Shown in pieces: positions 54,106-62,642 of a stretch of 64,000 nucleotides of DNA. Every line of letters begins with the position of its first letter. Position 1 is the first letter of the stretch. The stretch lies in IMG/VR virus record IMGVR_UViG_3300036804_000165, positions 1-64,000 of that record, one strand, 5' to 3'. Made by a program: the position numbers and the translations under genes. This stretch comes from a virus. The notes below the pieces were generated by a model. The model was given only the letters and a program-made list of their open reading frames with translations. It searched no databases and was not told the DNA's origin.

Positions 54106-55092
54106 TCAGGCAACGATCGAGTTGAACATGTAGCCGAGGTCGGCGCCGACCAGGTGCATGTCGAAGCTCATCTCGGTCTCGACGCGGGTCGCGCGCAGCT
54201 TCTGCTCGTACCACGAGGAGGTGCGGATGCCGACGTCGTTCAGGCCGGTATAGCCCCGCCAGCCGAAGATGTAGCCCGCCGAGGGGATCATCAGCCCGGG
54301 GCTGGGCGGGGAGTAGGACAGCAGCGCCGATTTGCCCATGATCCACGAAAAGCTGTCGGTGCCCCCCTCGATCCCGGCGTTGTAGACCGCCTTGGAGACG
54401 ATGACCTGTTCGAGGTCGAACATCTCGGCGAGCAGGATCGCGGTGACGTTCTTCGCGGTCGGCATCGAGGTGTACTTGATGCGATCGACGATCAGCGGGT
54501 GTTTGATCAGCGCCTGGAACACCGGGTAGGAGATGGTGAGCTTGTTCGGTTCCATCCCCGTGGTCAGCAGCACGTAGGTCTTGCCGTTGGCAACGTCGGT
54601 GATCGGATCGCCGTTGGTGTCGTCGGACCACTGGATCGTCTGCCCGGTGGTGGGCGTCGCGGAGACGCCGGTGATGTCGGTGCCCCAGATGCCGGTCGTC
54701 AGGTAATTCTGCACGAACAGCCGATCGCGGCGGATCAGCAGCCGCTGGGTGCAGAACTCGGTCGAGGTGGTTTCGATATCCACCGCCGGATCGGCGTTGG
54801 AGCGCACCTGATCGCCGATGTCCTTGTGGAACGCCCACACCGCGGCGGAATAGGCGCCGGTTGACATGTTGAAGCCGCCGCCAGCGGACTCGGTCGCATC
54901 GGCGCGCTGCTGGGCCTCATCACGGAAGAAGTCCGACTTCGAGAAAATGAAGTATTTGTCCGCCTGATTGTTCACCGGCACCATCGGGAACACTTTGTCG
55001 GCGATGTAGGCATCGGCCGACTGCAGGTAGGCCACGCTGATGTCGGTCAGCGCGGCGGATACGTGGACGTCACTAAATACTGGCTGCGGCAT
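54106..55092 (-). CDS. Major capsid protein, HK97 fold
   Basis: 328 residues. The N-terminus SDVHVSAALTDISVAYLQSA with FPMVPVNNQADKYFIFSKSD, and the run WAFHKDIGDQVRSNADPAVD, fit the HK97-type capsids of the gpE-like group. The C-terminal half gives the A-domain. Full length. Forms the capsid shell. Separated by 105 bases from the decoration gene. Confidence 0.85.
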   Translation of the reverse strand: MPQPVFSDVHVSAALTDISVAYLQSADAYIADKVFPMVPVNNQADKYFIFSKSDFFRDEAQQRADATESAGGGFNMSTGAYSAAVWAFHKDIGDQVRSNADPAVDIETTSTEFCTQRLLIRRDRLFVQNYLTTGIWGTDITGVSATPTTGQTIQWSDDTNGDPITDVANGKTYVLLTTGMEPNKLTISYPVFQALIKHPLIVDRIKYTSMPTAKNVTAILLAEMFDLEQVIVSKAVYNAGIEGGTDSFSWIMGKSALLSYSPPSPGLMIPSAGYIFGWRGYTGLNDVGIRTSSWYEQKLRATRVETEMSFDMHLVGADLGYMFNSIVA

Positions 55093-55197
55093 CGAGAGGC
55101 TCCATCTATGGGACTGGGCGCCTCAACGGCGCTGCGGGGATGTCTTGCCCAAGGGCATCCTTATGTCGGAAACGGCGCGGGCGGCGCCGAAGGCGGT

Positions 55198-55575
55198 TCA
55201 GGCGGCGGCGCCCTGCGGCACGAGCGCGATGGTGATAAGCTGACCGGCGGCGGTGGCCGCTTCGAGCGCCACGCCAAGACGCTGATTGGTGCTGGCCGCG
55301 GTGATCACTCGCCCCGAGGTGTCGCTGGTCAGTCGTGCGGCGGCGCTGATCGCGGCCCCGGCAACCGCCTTGGTGACACCGAGGATGCCGACGTCCGCCG
55401 CCTGCCCCAGCGTCGGCTTGTTCTGCAGGATGCCGTAGGCAACATCGCCCACCGCAGCGGTGAGATTGACCTGCCGCGCAGCGGTGATTTTTACGATGTA
55501 GAACTGGTTGGCCGACAGATCGACAGCAGCGGTGGTCTGGCTGCCGTCGTGGATGAGCGGGGATTCGGTAGCCAT
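55198..55575 (-). CDS. Head decoration protein, DUF2190-like
   Basis: 125 residues. QFYIVKITAARQVNLTAAVG, DVAYGILQNKPTLGQAADVG, then AAARLTSDTSGRVITAASTN fit the DUF2190 family, small beta barrels that decorate capsids. An operator-like palindrome (55616-55630) lies about 40 bases before the ATG. Confidence 0.75.
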   Translation of the reverse strand: MATESPLIHDGSQTTAAVDLSANQFYIVKITAARQVNLTAAVGDVAYGILQNKPTLGQAADVGILGVTKAVAGAAISAAARLTSDTSGRVITAASTNQRLGVALEAATAAGQLITIALVPQGAAA

Positions 55576-55615
55576 GTGCGCCTTGTCCTTATGTTGACGG
55601 CGAAAGCGGGATTAT

Positions 55616-55630
55616 TGTGCGTTACGCACA
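55616..55630. promoter_or_regulatory. Operator-like palindrome, copy 5 (head decoration)
   Basis: TGTGCGTTACGCACA, the same 15-base palindrome as at the early promoter. Followed on the minus strand by AATAAT, a good -10; no -35 is visible. May regulate the decoration and capsid genes. Confidence 0.6.
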
Positions 55631-55644
55631 GATCGCGGGCGTGC

Positions 55645-56961
55645 TTACGTCACCGCGCGAACCGCCGCGCGCTCCTCGTCGCGCTCGCGCTGCGCCAGAT
55701 CGGGGTTGGCTTTGCGCACCGCGACGCGGGCGGCGATCAGGCTGAGCTTGGGATCGGCCTTGCGCAGCGTTTCCGCTTGCGCCGTGACCTCGGCCTGCGC
55801 CTGCCCGCCGGTCGGCGGCAGTCCGCCGGAGCCGCCGAACTCCTTGAACACCGCACCGGCCTTGGCCTGGGCGTTGGCCGCCTTGATCATGTCGAGCACC
55901 GCCTGGAACGCCGTGCCGTCGCCTTTCGACGCCTTGAGGATGGTCTCCGCCTGGGCATCGGCGAGGCCGATCTCCTTGGCGCGCTTCTGGAACGTGATGA
56001 CCTCCCGCTCGGCCTCGAAGGCTTCCAGCCGCTTGCGCAGATCGGCGGTCTCGCCCAGCGCCTTGGTCAGCCGCTTCGCGGTGTCGTCGTCGCCGTCGTC
56101 GGGTTCGGCGGCGTCCATCTGCGCGTCGCGGTCTTCCGGCGACTTGGCGAGGAACTTGCCCTTGGCGTCATCGGTCTTCAGCTTGTCGTGGAACGCCTTG
56201 TGCTTGGCGCTCATCTTCGCCTTGGTGATCTCCAACTCGGCGGCGGCGAGGCGCTTGTGCAAATCGGCGTTGGTGGCGACCACCTCGTCCAGCGTCGGCA
56301 TGGTGTTGTCCTTCTGTTCGATTGTGACACCTGCCAGCGCGACATCGCGCATGGCCTTCTCGATCTGCTGCGGCATCGCGTCGCCCAGAAAGTCGCGGAA
56401 CTCGGCGAGCGATTTGCCGATCGCGGTGGCTTTGTCGGCAACCGCGGTGTCGGCGAGGATCGAGGCGATCGACTTGCCCAGCGCGGTGGTGGCCTGATCG
56501 ACGCTGGCGGCGGCGGCGTCGGCATAGGCGTCGGGATCCAGCGCGTCGGCCTGCGCCTTGCGCAAGCCCAGCCGGGTCAGCAGTCGGTCGAGCGGGCCAT
56601 CGGCCTTGGCGGCTTTCCACGCATCGGGCAGCGCATCGGCGGCGCCCAGCGCGCGAGCGCGGCTCTTGATGTGCGCCTTGGCCTTCTCGGGATCGGCCGC
56701 CCGGCCGACCGCCTTGATGGCGTTGTGCAGATCGGCGGTGTTCTCGATCGGAAACGAGCCGTCCGGCAGCGCCGCGCCCGAGGCGGCGAGGTCTTTGCGC
56801 TGATCGGCGGTGAAGCTGCGCTTGATGATGTCATCATAGTCCACCATGACGGTCGGGTTCCTTCGCTTGAAGAGGACATGCAGCGCGCCGGGGTTGGCCG
56901 GGGCGTCCACGAGGCTGACCTCGTCCACCCGCAGGCCCTTCAAGGTGTGCGCCCGGCCCAT
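55645..56961 (-). CDS. Scaffold-type protein with a protease-like tail segment
   Basis: 438 residues. Residues 1-30 (TLKGLRVDEVSLVDAPANPG) equal the usual C-terminus of XkdF-like prohead proteases. Residues about 42-110 (RSFTADQRKDLAASGAALPD, HNAIKAVGRAADPEKAKAHI) match DUF6582. The rest is helical with coiled coil (TADLRKRLEAFEAEREVITF), as in scaffolds. Thus protease tail, DUF6582 and scaffold are one protein here. It would guide capsid assembly. Confidence 0.7.
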   Translation of the reverse strand: MGRAHTLKGLRVDEVSLVDAPANPGALHVLFKRRNPTVMVDYDDIIKRSFTADQRKDLAASGAALPDGSFPIENTADLHNAIKAVGRAADPEKAKAHIKSRARALGAADALPDAWKAAKADGPLDRLLTRLGLRKAQADALDPDAYADAAAASVDQATTALGKSIASILADTAVADKATAIGKSLAEFRDFLGDAMPQQIEKAMRDVALAGVTIEQKDNTMPTLDEVVATNADLHKRLAAAELEITKAKMSAKHKAFHDKLKTDDAKGKFLAKSPEDRDAQMDAAEPDDGDDDTAKRLTKALGETADLRKRLEAFEAEREVITFQKRAKEIGLADAQAETILKASKGDGTAFQAVLDMIKAANAQAKAGAVFKEFGGSGGLPPTGGQAQAEVTAQAETLRKADPKLSLIAARVAVRKANPDLAQRERDEERAAVRAVT

Positions 56962-56963
56962 CG

Positions 56964-57536
56964 CTATGCTCCCACCGGCACGCGGCGGGCCTTGCCGCCG
57001 ATCGAGAAACCCTTCAGCACGCCGCGCTTGACCAGGTCCCAGGCGTCGGGGTCGTTGACCCGGTAGCCGATGAACCAGCCGGTTTTGCCGAGATCGACGC
57101 CGAGCGCCTTCTGCACGTCCGCCGTCAGCACGATCGACTCCACCACATCGCCGCCGGAATGCGGCGTGCCGTCCGCCCGCAGCGCGTGCAGCACACCGCC
57201 CTCGCGGCTTTGCGCGACGAAATCGTGCGCCGCCTTGGTCATCTCGGCGTCCTCGACCTGATCGTCCTGATGATCGGTGACCAGCCGGCCGCCTTCGCTG
57301 TTGACCGTGGCCCAGCCGTAGACGGTGCGCAGTTCGTCGTTGACCTTGCTGATCGGCACATAGAACGACAGCGTCGCGTCGTCGGCTTTGCTGGTGGTTT
57401 CAGAGGGAACCTTCGTCGCGGTGTCGCCGATCAGCGCGATCGGCACAGAACGCCGACGCCGACGGCGGGATGTGCTTGCGATATGCACATCGCCGACGCT
57501 CGGGCTGTCCTTGATGATGTCGGCGAAGCTGCGCAT
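56964..57536 (-). CDS. XkdF-like prohead protease
   Basis: 190 residues from ATG 57536 (GTG 57542 possible). The core VYGWATVNSEGGRLVTDHQD, EMTKAAHDFVAQSREGGVLH, TGWFIGYRVNDPDAWDLVKR and LKGFSIGGKARRV match the XkdF-like family. It would trim the scaffold and capsid in the prohead. Its usual C-terminal end has been moved to the next gene. Confidence 0.75.
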   Translation of the reverse strand: MRSFADIIKDSPSVGDVHIASTSRRRRRRSVPIALIGDTATKVPSETTSKADDATLSFYVPISKVNDELRTVYGWATVNSEGGRLVTDHQDDQVEDAEMTKAAHDFVAQSREGGVLHALRADGTPHSGGDVVESIVLTADVQKALGVDLGKTGWFIGYRVNDPDAWDLVKRGVLKGFSIGGKARRVPVGA

Positions 57537-57572
57537 CGGCACCCTGAATTTGCCGCAGTTGTCAATCGGAAA

Positions 57573-57587
57573 CGTGTTCTACGCACA
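57573..57587. promoter_or_regulatory. Degenerate operator before the protease gene
   Basis: CGTGTTCTACGCACA: right half TACGCACA intact, left half only GTG. In the 85-base gap 57537-57621. Confidence 0.35.
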
Positions 57588-57621
57588 TTCCGACATCAAT
57601 TGCACCATCTATAGTGCCTAA

Positions 57622-58632
57622 TTATCCGGCGAAGCGGACAAATCGTTCGGTGCACCGACAGACCGGGTGCGGATCGGGCGGCGCGTCGAGTGGTCCGATC
57701 GGCGTCGCGTAGCGCTCATCCAGGCCGATACCCTCGGGATTCAGGCCCGGGATCGGTGCGCAAATCGCACAAACCAGTTCATCACCGGCGGTGAGCCAAA
57801 ATCGCCGCACGCCTTCGCCGGTCAAGCCGGCATACTGCGTCCAGGCGGCCTTGCGGCCCTGGTTGGCCGCGCGCAGGCTTTCGGTGCGGGCGAGTCGCAT
57901 CGCGCGGAACGCCCGGTAGCGCGCCGCGTAGCGCTCGACCATGCGATCGATCTGCGCCTCGTCCAGCCCGCCGCGCCGGGTCGCGGCATCAAACCGGCGA
58001 TCGCGCAGCGCCCGGTTGAGCGGGCTGAGCGTGCCGGAATTGAGCGCGGCGCGGTAGTTCTGGATCGCGGTGGCCTCCTGCAACGTCATCCCCAGCGTGT
58101 CGCGCAGCTGCCGCGCGATCTGCGCCGGGCGCACCCCGGCGGACAGCCCCTGGCTCAGAATGTGTTCCGCTGTCGCCTGCGCGTTCGCCTCGACCCCGGC
58201 GACGATCTGCGCCGCCTGGGCCTGCTGCGCCGCGACCGTGGCGGGGTCCAGCGGATCGTAGGTGAGCGGGATGACGGCGGGGGTTTTCAGCTTCGAGGGG
58301 GCCGCCTTGAACACCGGCGCATCGGCGATGCCGAGCGAGGCTTCGATCGCGGACTGATCATGGGTCAGCGCGATGCGGTTGAGCGCGGGACGCAGCGCCG
58401 GGGCGAGCCGTTCCAGCGCGAGGTGATCCCACAGCGCATCGAAGCGGTTGGCCTGGATCGCGAGGCCCAGGCTTGTCGGGTTAAGCTCGCCGATGATCGC
58501 GTCGAAGCCCGCGCGCACCAGGGCCGCGATCGGCCGTTCCGCCCGCTCGGCCAGCACCCGCGCCGGATCGCTGCGCGGCTGGATTTGCCCCGCCCGGAGA
58601 TAGGCCGGACGCACGCTGGCGGCGTAGGGCAT
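57622..58632 (-). CDS. Mu-F-like minor head protein
   Basis: 336 residues. The C-terminal motif FWLTAGDELVCAICAPIPGL..PPDPHPVCRCTERF has the cysteines and histidine of the phage Mu F / SPP1 gp7-like family. The helical N-terminal half binds the portal. It is a minor head protein that helps DNA ejection. TGA/ATG overlap with the portal gene. Confidence 0.85.
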   Translation of the reverse strand: MPYAASVRPAYLRAGQIQPRSDPARVLAERAERPIAALVRAGFDAIIGELNPTSLGLAIQANRFDALWDHLALERLAPALRPALNRIALTHDQSAIEASLGIADAPVFKAAPSKLKTPAVIPLTYDPLDPATVAAQQAQAAQIVAGVEANAQATAEHILSQGLSAGVRPAQIARQLRDTLGMTLQEATAIQNYRAALNSGTLSPLNRALRDRRFDAATRRGGLDEAQIDRMVERYAARYRAFRAMRLARTESLRAANQGRKAAWTQYAGLTGEGVRRFWLTAGDELVCAICAPIPGLNPEGIGLDERYATPIGPLDAPPDPHPVCRCTERFVRFAG

Positions 58633-60308
58633 CAGGCCCTGGCGCGGTGCTGGCGGGCACGCCGTTCGGCGGCGGCTTCCAGCATCTTGATCACCGCCTG
58701 CGCGGCGTCGCGCTTGAGGTTAACGGTCGGGCCCCCCGAGGGCTTCTTCACCTGCCCGGTGCCGATCGCCTCGGCCGAGGGTACCTGGACGAAACCCGGA
58801 CTGGCGGTGCGCTGCTCGACCGAGGGCGCGAGATCGTCGGGGGTTTGCAGGTCGGTGGTTTTCAGATCCTGCGGATTGGTCTGATCGTTGTCGGCATAGG
58901 CGGTGTCGCCCTTGTCCGGCATGCCGGCGGCGTCGCGCAGATAGTTCTCCAGGTCGTCGTCCGGGAACATCTGCATCCCCGACTGCGCCAGCTTGAGCAC
59001 GAAATCGCTGATCGCGCCGAGATCGATGCGCTGGGCGAGGTCGGGGACATATTCCGGCATCAGCGCCGGATCGAGCGCGTTCAACTGCCACACCCGAGGC
59101 AGCAGATAGCGGTTGACCACGGCGGCGATGGCGTTGATCCAGCCCTCGATCGCCTGGAAGAACATATCCACCTTGTTCTCGGCGAGCGACTGGGTGCCGT
59201 GCGCGGCGTGGCCCAGCGCGATGAAGTCCGCCAGCATGGTCATCAGCATGTTAAGCTGGTGGCGGTGGATCACCTTGTCGCTGTCGACCGCCGCGCCGCC
59301 ACGGCTTGCCGGGGTGATCAACTGGAACTCGTACATCCGCACGCTGCCCTGCGCCCCGGCGGCGGTCGGCCACGTATTGCTCGGCAAGAGCAATCCCATC
59401 TGCTCGCCGATCTTGGTGTTGGTGACCATTTTTTTGTAGGCGTTGACCTGGGCGATGGCGTTGGGATCATTCGCGGCGGCGGCGTCCATCAGTTCCTGCG
59501 GCACGAACATGCAGGGCACGCCGGACATCCGCTCGTAGAAAATCGCCTCCTCTTCCTCGAACCGCTTGAGGAAGAACCACGAGCGGTAGCTGTTGCGCAG
59601 CATCGAGCGGCCTTCGGGGTTGCCTTTGTGCGCCGAGGGCCGGAACAGCAGCAGCTTCTCGATCGGGATGTTGACGGTCGGGCCGGTGTAGGGCTGCTGG
59701 GTCAGGCCCTCGATCTCGCCGTTGTCGCCGAAGAACCATTTGATCACCGTATCCTGGCCGCGGATCGGCAGCTTGCGCAGCCCGATGCGGCCGTCGTCGA
59801 ACTGGCTCGACGGGGTTTCTTCATCGGTGTTGGTCGGATCATTGGGCTGACGGCCGAGCCGGCGCTTGTAGACGATTTCGTGCGGCGCGAAACCGTACGG
59901 CAGCATCGACAGCGCCTCGGCGATGAAATCCTCCCAGGTGTGGCTCATGTCGAAGCGCAGGCTGTCGGCGAACTGTGCCTCGGCCAGCGCCTCGGGGGTG
60001 TCGTCGGCCGGTTTCACCCGCCAGTCGATCTTGCGCATCGTCTGGGTTACCGCAAACAGCATGGCTCCGATCGTGGCGTCGTTATCCGACATCTCGCGAT
60101 AGACCCGCGCCGCTTGGCGGCCTTGCAACTGCGGCAGGAACTCCTCGCGGACCCAGCCGGAATACTGCCGCAGCCCGGTCTGACCGACCTCGCGGAACGT
60201 CATACCCTGGTCGAACACCGGCGTGCCGTAGGTGCTGAGGTTCTGTCCGCGCTGCGCGTCCTGGCCGGGCGCGGGGCCGATCGGCGAGGCGGTTGGTGCG
60301 GTTGCCAT
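58632..60308 (-). CDS. Portal protein
   Basis: 558 residues. RQYSGWVREEFLPQLQGRQA, YREMSDNDATIGAMLFAVTQ, then YGFAPHEIVYKRRLGRQPND, KLLLFRPSAHKGNPEGRSML and the helix LNMLMTMLADFIALGHAAHG form the portal core of the Mu-29/DUF935-like group. It makes the dodecameric ring for packaging. Eighteen bases from terminase. Confidence 0.85.
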   Translation of the reverse strand: MATAPTASPIGPAPGQDAQRGQNLSTYGTPVFDQGMTFREVGQTGLRQYSGWVREEFLPQLQGRQAARVYREMSDNDATIGAMLFAVTQTMRKIDWRVKPADDTPEALAEAQFADSLRFDMSHTWEDFIAEALSMLPYGFAPHEIVYKRRLGRQPNDPTNTDEETPSSQFDDGRIGLRKLPIRGQDTVIKWFFGDNGEIEGLTQQPYTGPTVNIPIEKLLLFRPSAHKGNPEGRSMLRNSYRSWFFLKRFEEEEAIFYERMSGVPCMFVPQELMDAAAANDPNAIAQVNAYKKMVTNTKIGEQMGLLLPSNTWPTAAGAQGSVRMYEFQLITPASRGGAAVDSDKVIHRHQLNMLMTMLADFIALGHAAHGTQSLAENKVDMFFQAIEGWINAIAAVVNRYLLPRVWQLNALDPALMPEYVPDLAQRIDLGAISDFVLKLAQSGMQMFPDDDLENYLRDAAGMPDKGDTAYADNDQTNPQDLKTTDLQTPDDLAPSVEQRTASPGFVQVPSAEAIGTGQVKKPSGGPTVNLKRDAAQAVIKMLEAAAERRARQHRARA

Positions 60309-60326
60309 GGAAAATGCCCTTGCCTG

Positions 60327-61709
60327 TCAGTCCATTACCGCCCAGCCCTCTTGTTCCCGCGACTCGGTGAACACGTGGCCGGTGCCGATCGTAACAAAAT
60401 AGCGGGTCAAACCCTTGAATGCAGTACTGGTCGCATCCGGCATGTCGTCATGGCTCGCCTCGGGGAAGGCTTCCAACTCCGAGAGGAACCGTTCATTCCA
60501 CGGCCCGCGCAGGATCGACACGTTGCCCGCCTCGGCCTGCGCCGAGAACGGCGAAAACCGGGTGATCTTGTCGCCGCTCTCGACCGCCACCTTGACGATG
60601 TAGCCGCCCAGCGCGGCGACGAAGTCCTGCGCCTGGGATTTGCCCGCCTGGGCGGGGTCCTGCGGCAGATGGATCGCCACCCGCGCGCCGTCCTCGCTGG
60701 CGGTGTTGGCGATGAAGCGCTTGACCTCGCCCGGCGAGCCGCGCAGCCAGCGCGCGTCGAGCACGAAATACCGCCCGTCATAGGTGCGCCCCATCTTGCA
60801 GGCACAGGTCCAGTCGGGATCGTTGCTGCCGGTGTATTTCGTCGCCGCAAGATCCCAGCCGCGCTTGATCGTCAGATGCGCCGGGGCGATGTCGACCACG
60901 GGACACCACGAGCGCTGGAAATACAGCCCCGCGCTCGGCCTGATCTTCCAGTTGGCGCCGAGCAGCCGCTCGCGCTCGACCAGTTGCAGCGCCATCAGGT
61001 TGGCGCGATAGCCGGGGTCGGAGGCTTCGAGCGTCGGGTTGTCCGCCAGCGTGGCGCCGATGAAGGTCAGCGATTTCGGCTTCGCCTCGGGAAACCGCTC
61101 GACCATCTCGGCGTAGCTGTCGCCCCATTCGAGGCGGTCCTCGACGCGGACGAACCAGCGGATCACCCCCGAGCGTGCCTCGATCGCCAGCCCGGTGTCC
61201 TGGTCGATCCACCACGCGATCAACTCGGCGACCCAGCTATCGGCGTCGGGGTTGCAGGAGGCGCGGATGTAGCCGCGCACGCCCGACATCGAGCGGTTGC
61301 GGCTGAGCAGGTACCAGAACTGCGTCGAGGTGAACGTGGTCAACTCGTCGAAGCAGATCAGCGGCAACTCCGCGCCGTGCCAGTCGAGCTTGGTGCTCTC
61401 GTGCTCCAGATGCGCGAACTTGACCTTGCCGCCCTCGCGCCAGCGCCATTCCAGCGTGTAGGAGGGGATGCCGCCGACCAGCGGATAGAGCCGCATCGAC
61501 TGATCCCACAGCCCGCCGGGGTTTTTGATCTGTGTCGTGGTGCGGCGAAAGTAGACCGCGGCGAATTTCGCGTTGCGCACCGCGTGGCGCAGCGTTTCCA
61601 GCAGCAGCGCCCAGGATTTGCCGCCGCCCGCCGCGCCGCCGAAGATGGCGATATCGGCGGTGCACGAGAGGAATTTCTCCTGCGGGCCGGTATGCGGGCG
61701 GATTTCCAT
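60327..61709 (-). CDS. terL: Terminase large subunit
   Basis: 460 residues. Walker A FGGAAGGGKS (residues about 23-32) and Walker B LICFDELTTF give the packaging ATPase; GWDLAATKYTG with KMGRTYDGRYFV and SHDDMPDAT give the three acidic residues of the RNase-H-type nuclease. All key residues are in place and the length is normal. It cuts and pumps the phage DNA. One-base stop-start overlap with the small subunit. Confidence 0.92.
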   Translation of the reverse strand: MEIRPHTGPQEKFLSCTADIAIFGGAAGGGKSWALLLETLRHAVRNAKFAAVYFRRTTTQIKNPGGLWDQSMRLYPLVGGIPSYTLEWRWREGGKVKFAHLEHESTKLDWHGAELPLICFDELTTFTSTQFWYLLSRNRSMSGVRGYIRASCNPDADSWVAELIAWWIDQDTGLAIEARSGVIRWFVRVEDRLEWGDSYAEMVERFPEAKPKSLTFIGATLADNPTLEASDPGYRANLMALQLVERERLLGANWKIRPSAGLYFQRSWCPVVDIAPAHLTIKRGWDLAATKYTGSNDPDWTCACKMGRTYDGRYFVLDARWLRGSPGEVKRFIANTASEDGARVAIHLPQDPAQAGKSQAQDFVAALGGYIVKVAVESGDKITRFSPFSAQAEAGNVSILRGPWNERFLSELEAFPEASHDDMPDATSTAFKGLTRYFVTIGTGHVFTESREQEGWAVMD

Positions 61710-62166
61710 CAGCGTTCGGAGCGGCCGTTGTCGGGCAGGAAGATCGTCACCCGCGCGTCGCCGCCGCTGATCTGCACCGGCACCTCGATCTCGGCGGTGC
61801 GGCTTTTCGGCTGGAACTCCGGCCCGCCGAGCCGGTCGAGCAGATAGGTCTGCGCGCGCACGCTGCCGTTCTGCGCCGCTTTCGCCAGTTGACCCTTGAC
61901 CGAGGCGACGAAACGCTCGCGGCCCTCGGTCAGTTCCCGCGAAAAGTGCTTCACCAAAGTGGCTTCGGAGACGCCCTTGTCGCCGATCATCCCGGCGATC
62001 GTCGCCTGCGGCACCGCCATGCCGATCATCACCATGACGAACATGCGCTGTTCGTTGCTCGGCACGAAGCTGGGGTTGCCCAGCGGGTTGCCGGTGGACG
62101 CGTAGGGCTTGCGCTTGCGGCCCTGACGGTTGCGCGTGTCCTTCTTTTTCGGCTTCCCTGCGTCAT
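61709..62166 (-). CDS. terS: Terminase small subunit, apparent -1 shift
   Basis: About 152 residues. Core FVPSNEQRMFVMVMIGMAVP, IGDKGVSEATLVKHFSRELT then AKAAQNGSVRAQTYLLDRLG is typical of small terminase subunits that bind the packaging site. The frame has no ATG between the M of QRMF (62044) and 62569. ATG 62166 leads into it by a -1 shift at the A5 run (codons CGA AAA AGA), giving MTQGSRKKKDTRNRQ. Programmed slippage, or one base missing from the A run, are both possible. A GTG at 62065 is the alternative start. Confidence 0.7.
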
Positions 62167-62455
62167 GACCGACAAGCCGCTGTTCGTCCCGCTGATGGGG
62201 ATTTGGTTCGACCTCTTCGAGCGGGGGGAGAAGTTCGATGAGTGGCGCAAGCTGGGCGCGCGATGGCGCGTAGGCAACTGCCCGCCGGGCCGGGCGGTTG
62301 TGCTGAGCCGGGGCTACAGCGGGCGACGGCTGAGCGCGCGCATCCTCCACGTCGCGGAGCGGCGCGCGATCGAGAACCCCGGCGCCTTCAGCCTCTACGG
62401 CGACGCACTCTGCCTGGTTATGACGCTGCACCAGATTACCCCTCTGGTGGGATAG
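62165..62455 (+). CDS. ASCH-domain protein on the opposite strand
   Basis: 96 residues. LFVPLMGIWFDLFERGEKFD, EWRKLGARW and VVLSRGYSGRRLSARILHV fit ASCH domains (PUA-related, RNA-binding). A small stand-alone ASCH of this kind is known in phages; function unknown. The only plus-strand gene in the packaging/head block. Its ATG overlaps the candidate terS ATG in CATG (62164-62167), and its end overlaps the next minus-strand gene by 20 bases. Confidence 0.7.
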   Translation: MTDKPLFVPLMGIWFDLFERGEKFDEWRKLGARWRVGNCPPGRAVVLSRGYSGRRLSARILHVAERRAIENPGAFSLYGDALCLVMTLHQITPLVG

Positions 62456-62642
62456 CGGGGAACGGGTCGCGCGTGTCGGCGAAGCGGCGGGCGAAGGCCA
62501 CGATGGCGCGCTCGCATTCCGCGTCGCCCTCGCTGATATCGGCCAGCACCTCCGCCAGCGCGTCGACATTCGCGGCGAACACCCGCAGCGCCTGGGCCGC
62601 CTGCCGCAGCGCGTCGATCGCCTCGTCGTGGCGTTCGCTCAT
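62436..62642 (-). CDS. Unknown small helical protein, 68 aa
   Basis: 68 residues from ATG 62642. Helical (AIDALRQAAQALRVFAANVD, LAEVLADISEGDAECERAIV). ATGA overlap with the ABC-GNAT gene, so it belongs to that operon. Family not recognised. Confidence 0.6.
   Translation of the reverse strand: MSERHDEAIDALRQAAQALRVFAANVDALAEVLADISEGDAECERAIVAFARRFADTRDPFPAIPPEG

Noticed and set aside
57755-57780. TGCGC-AAA-TCGCA palindrome resembling the operator
   Set aside because: It lies within the conserved CAICAPIPG codons of the Mu-F-like gene and lacks the TGTGC/GCACA arms, so it is best explained by coding.
58647-61847. Open frame of 1066 codons on the plus strand
   Set aside because: It is antisense to portal, terminase and small terminase, each with clear family motifs. 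Long antisense frames are usual in DNA of this GC content.
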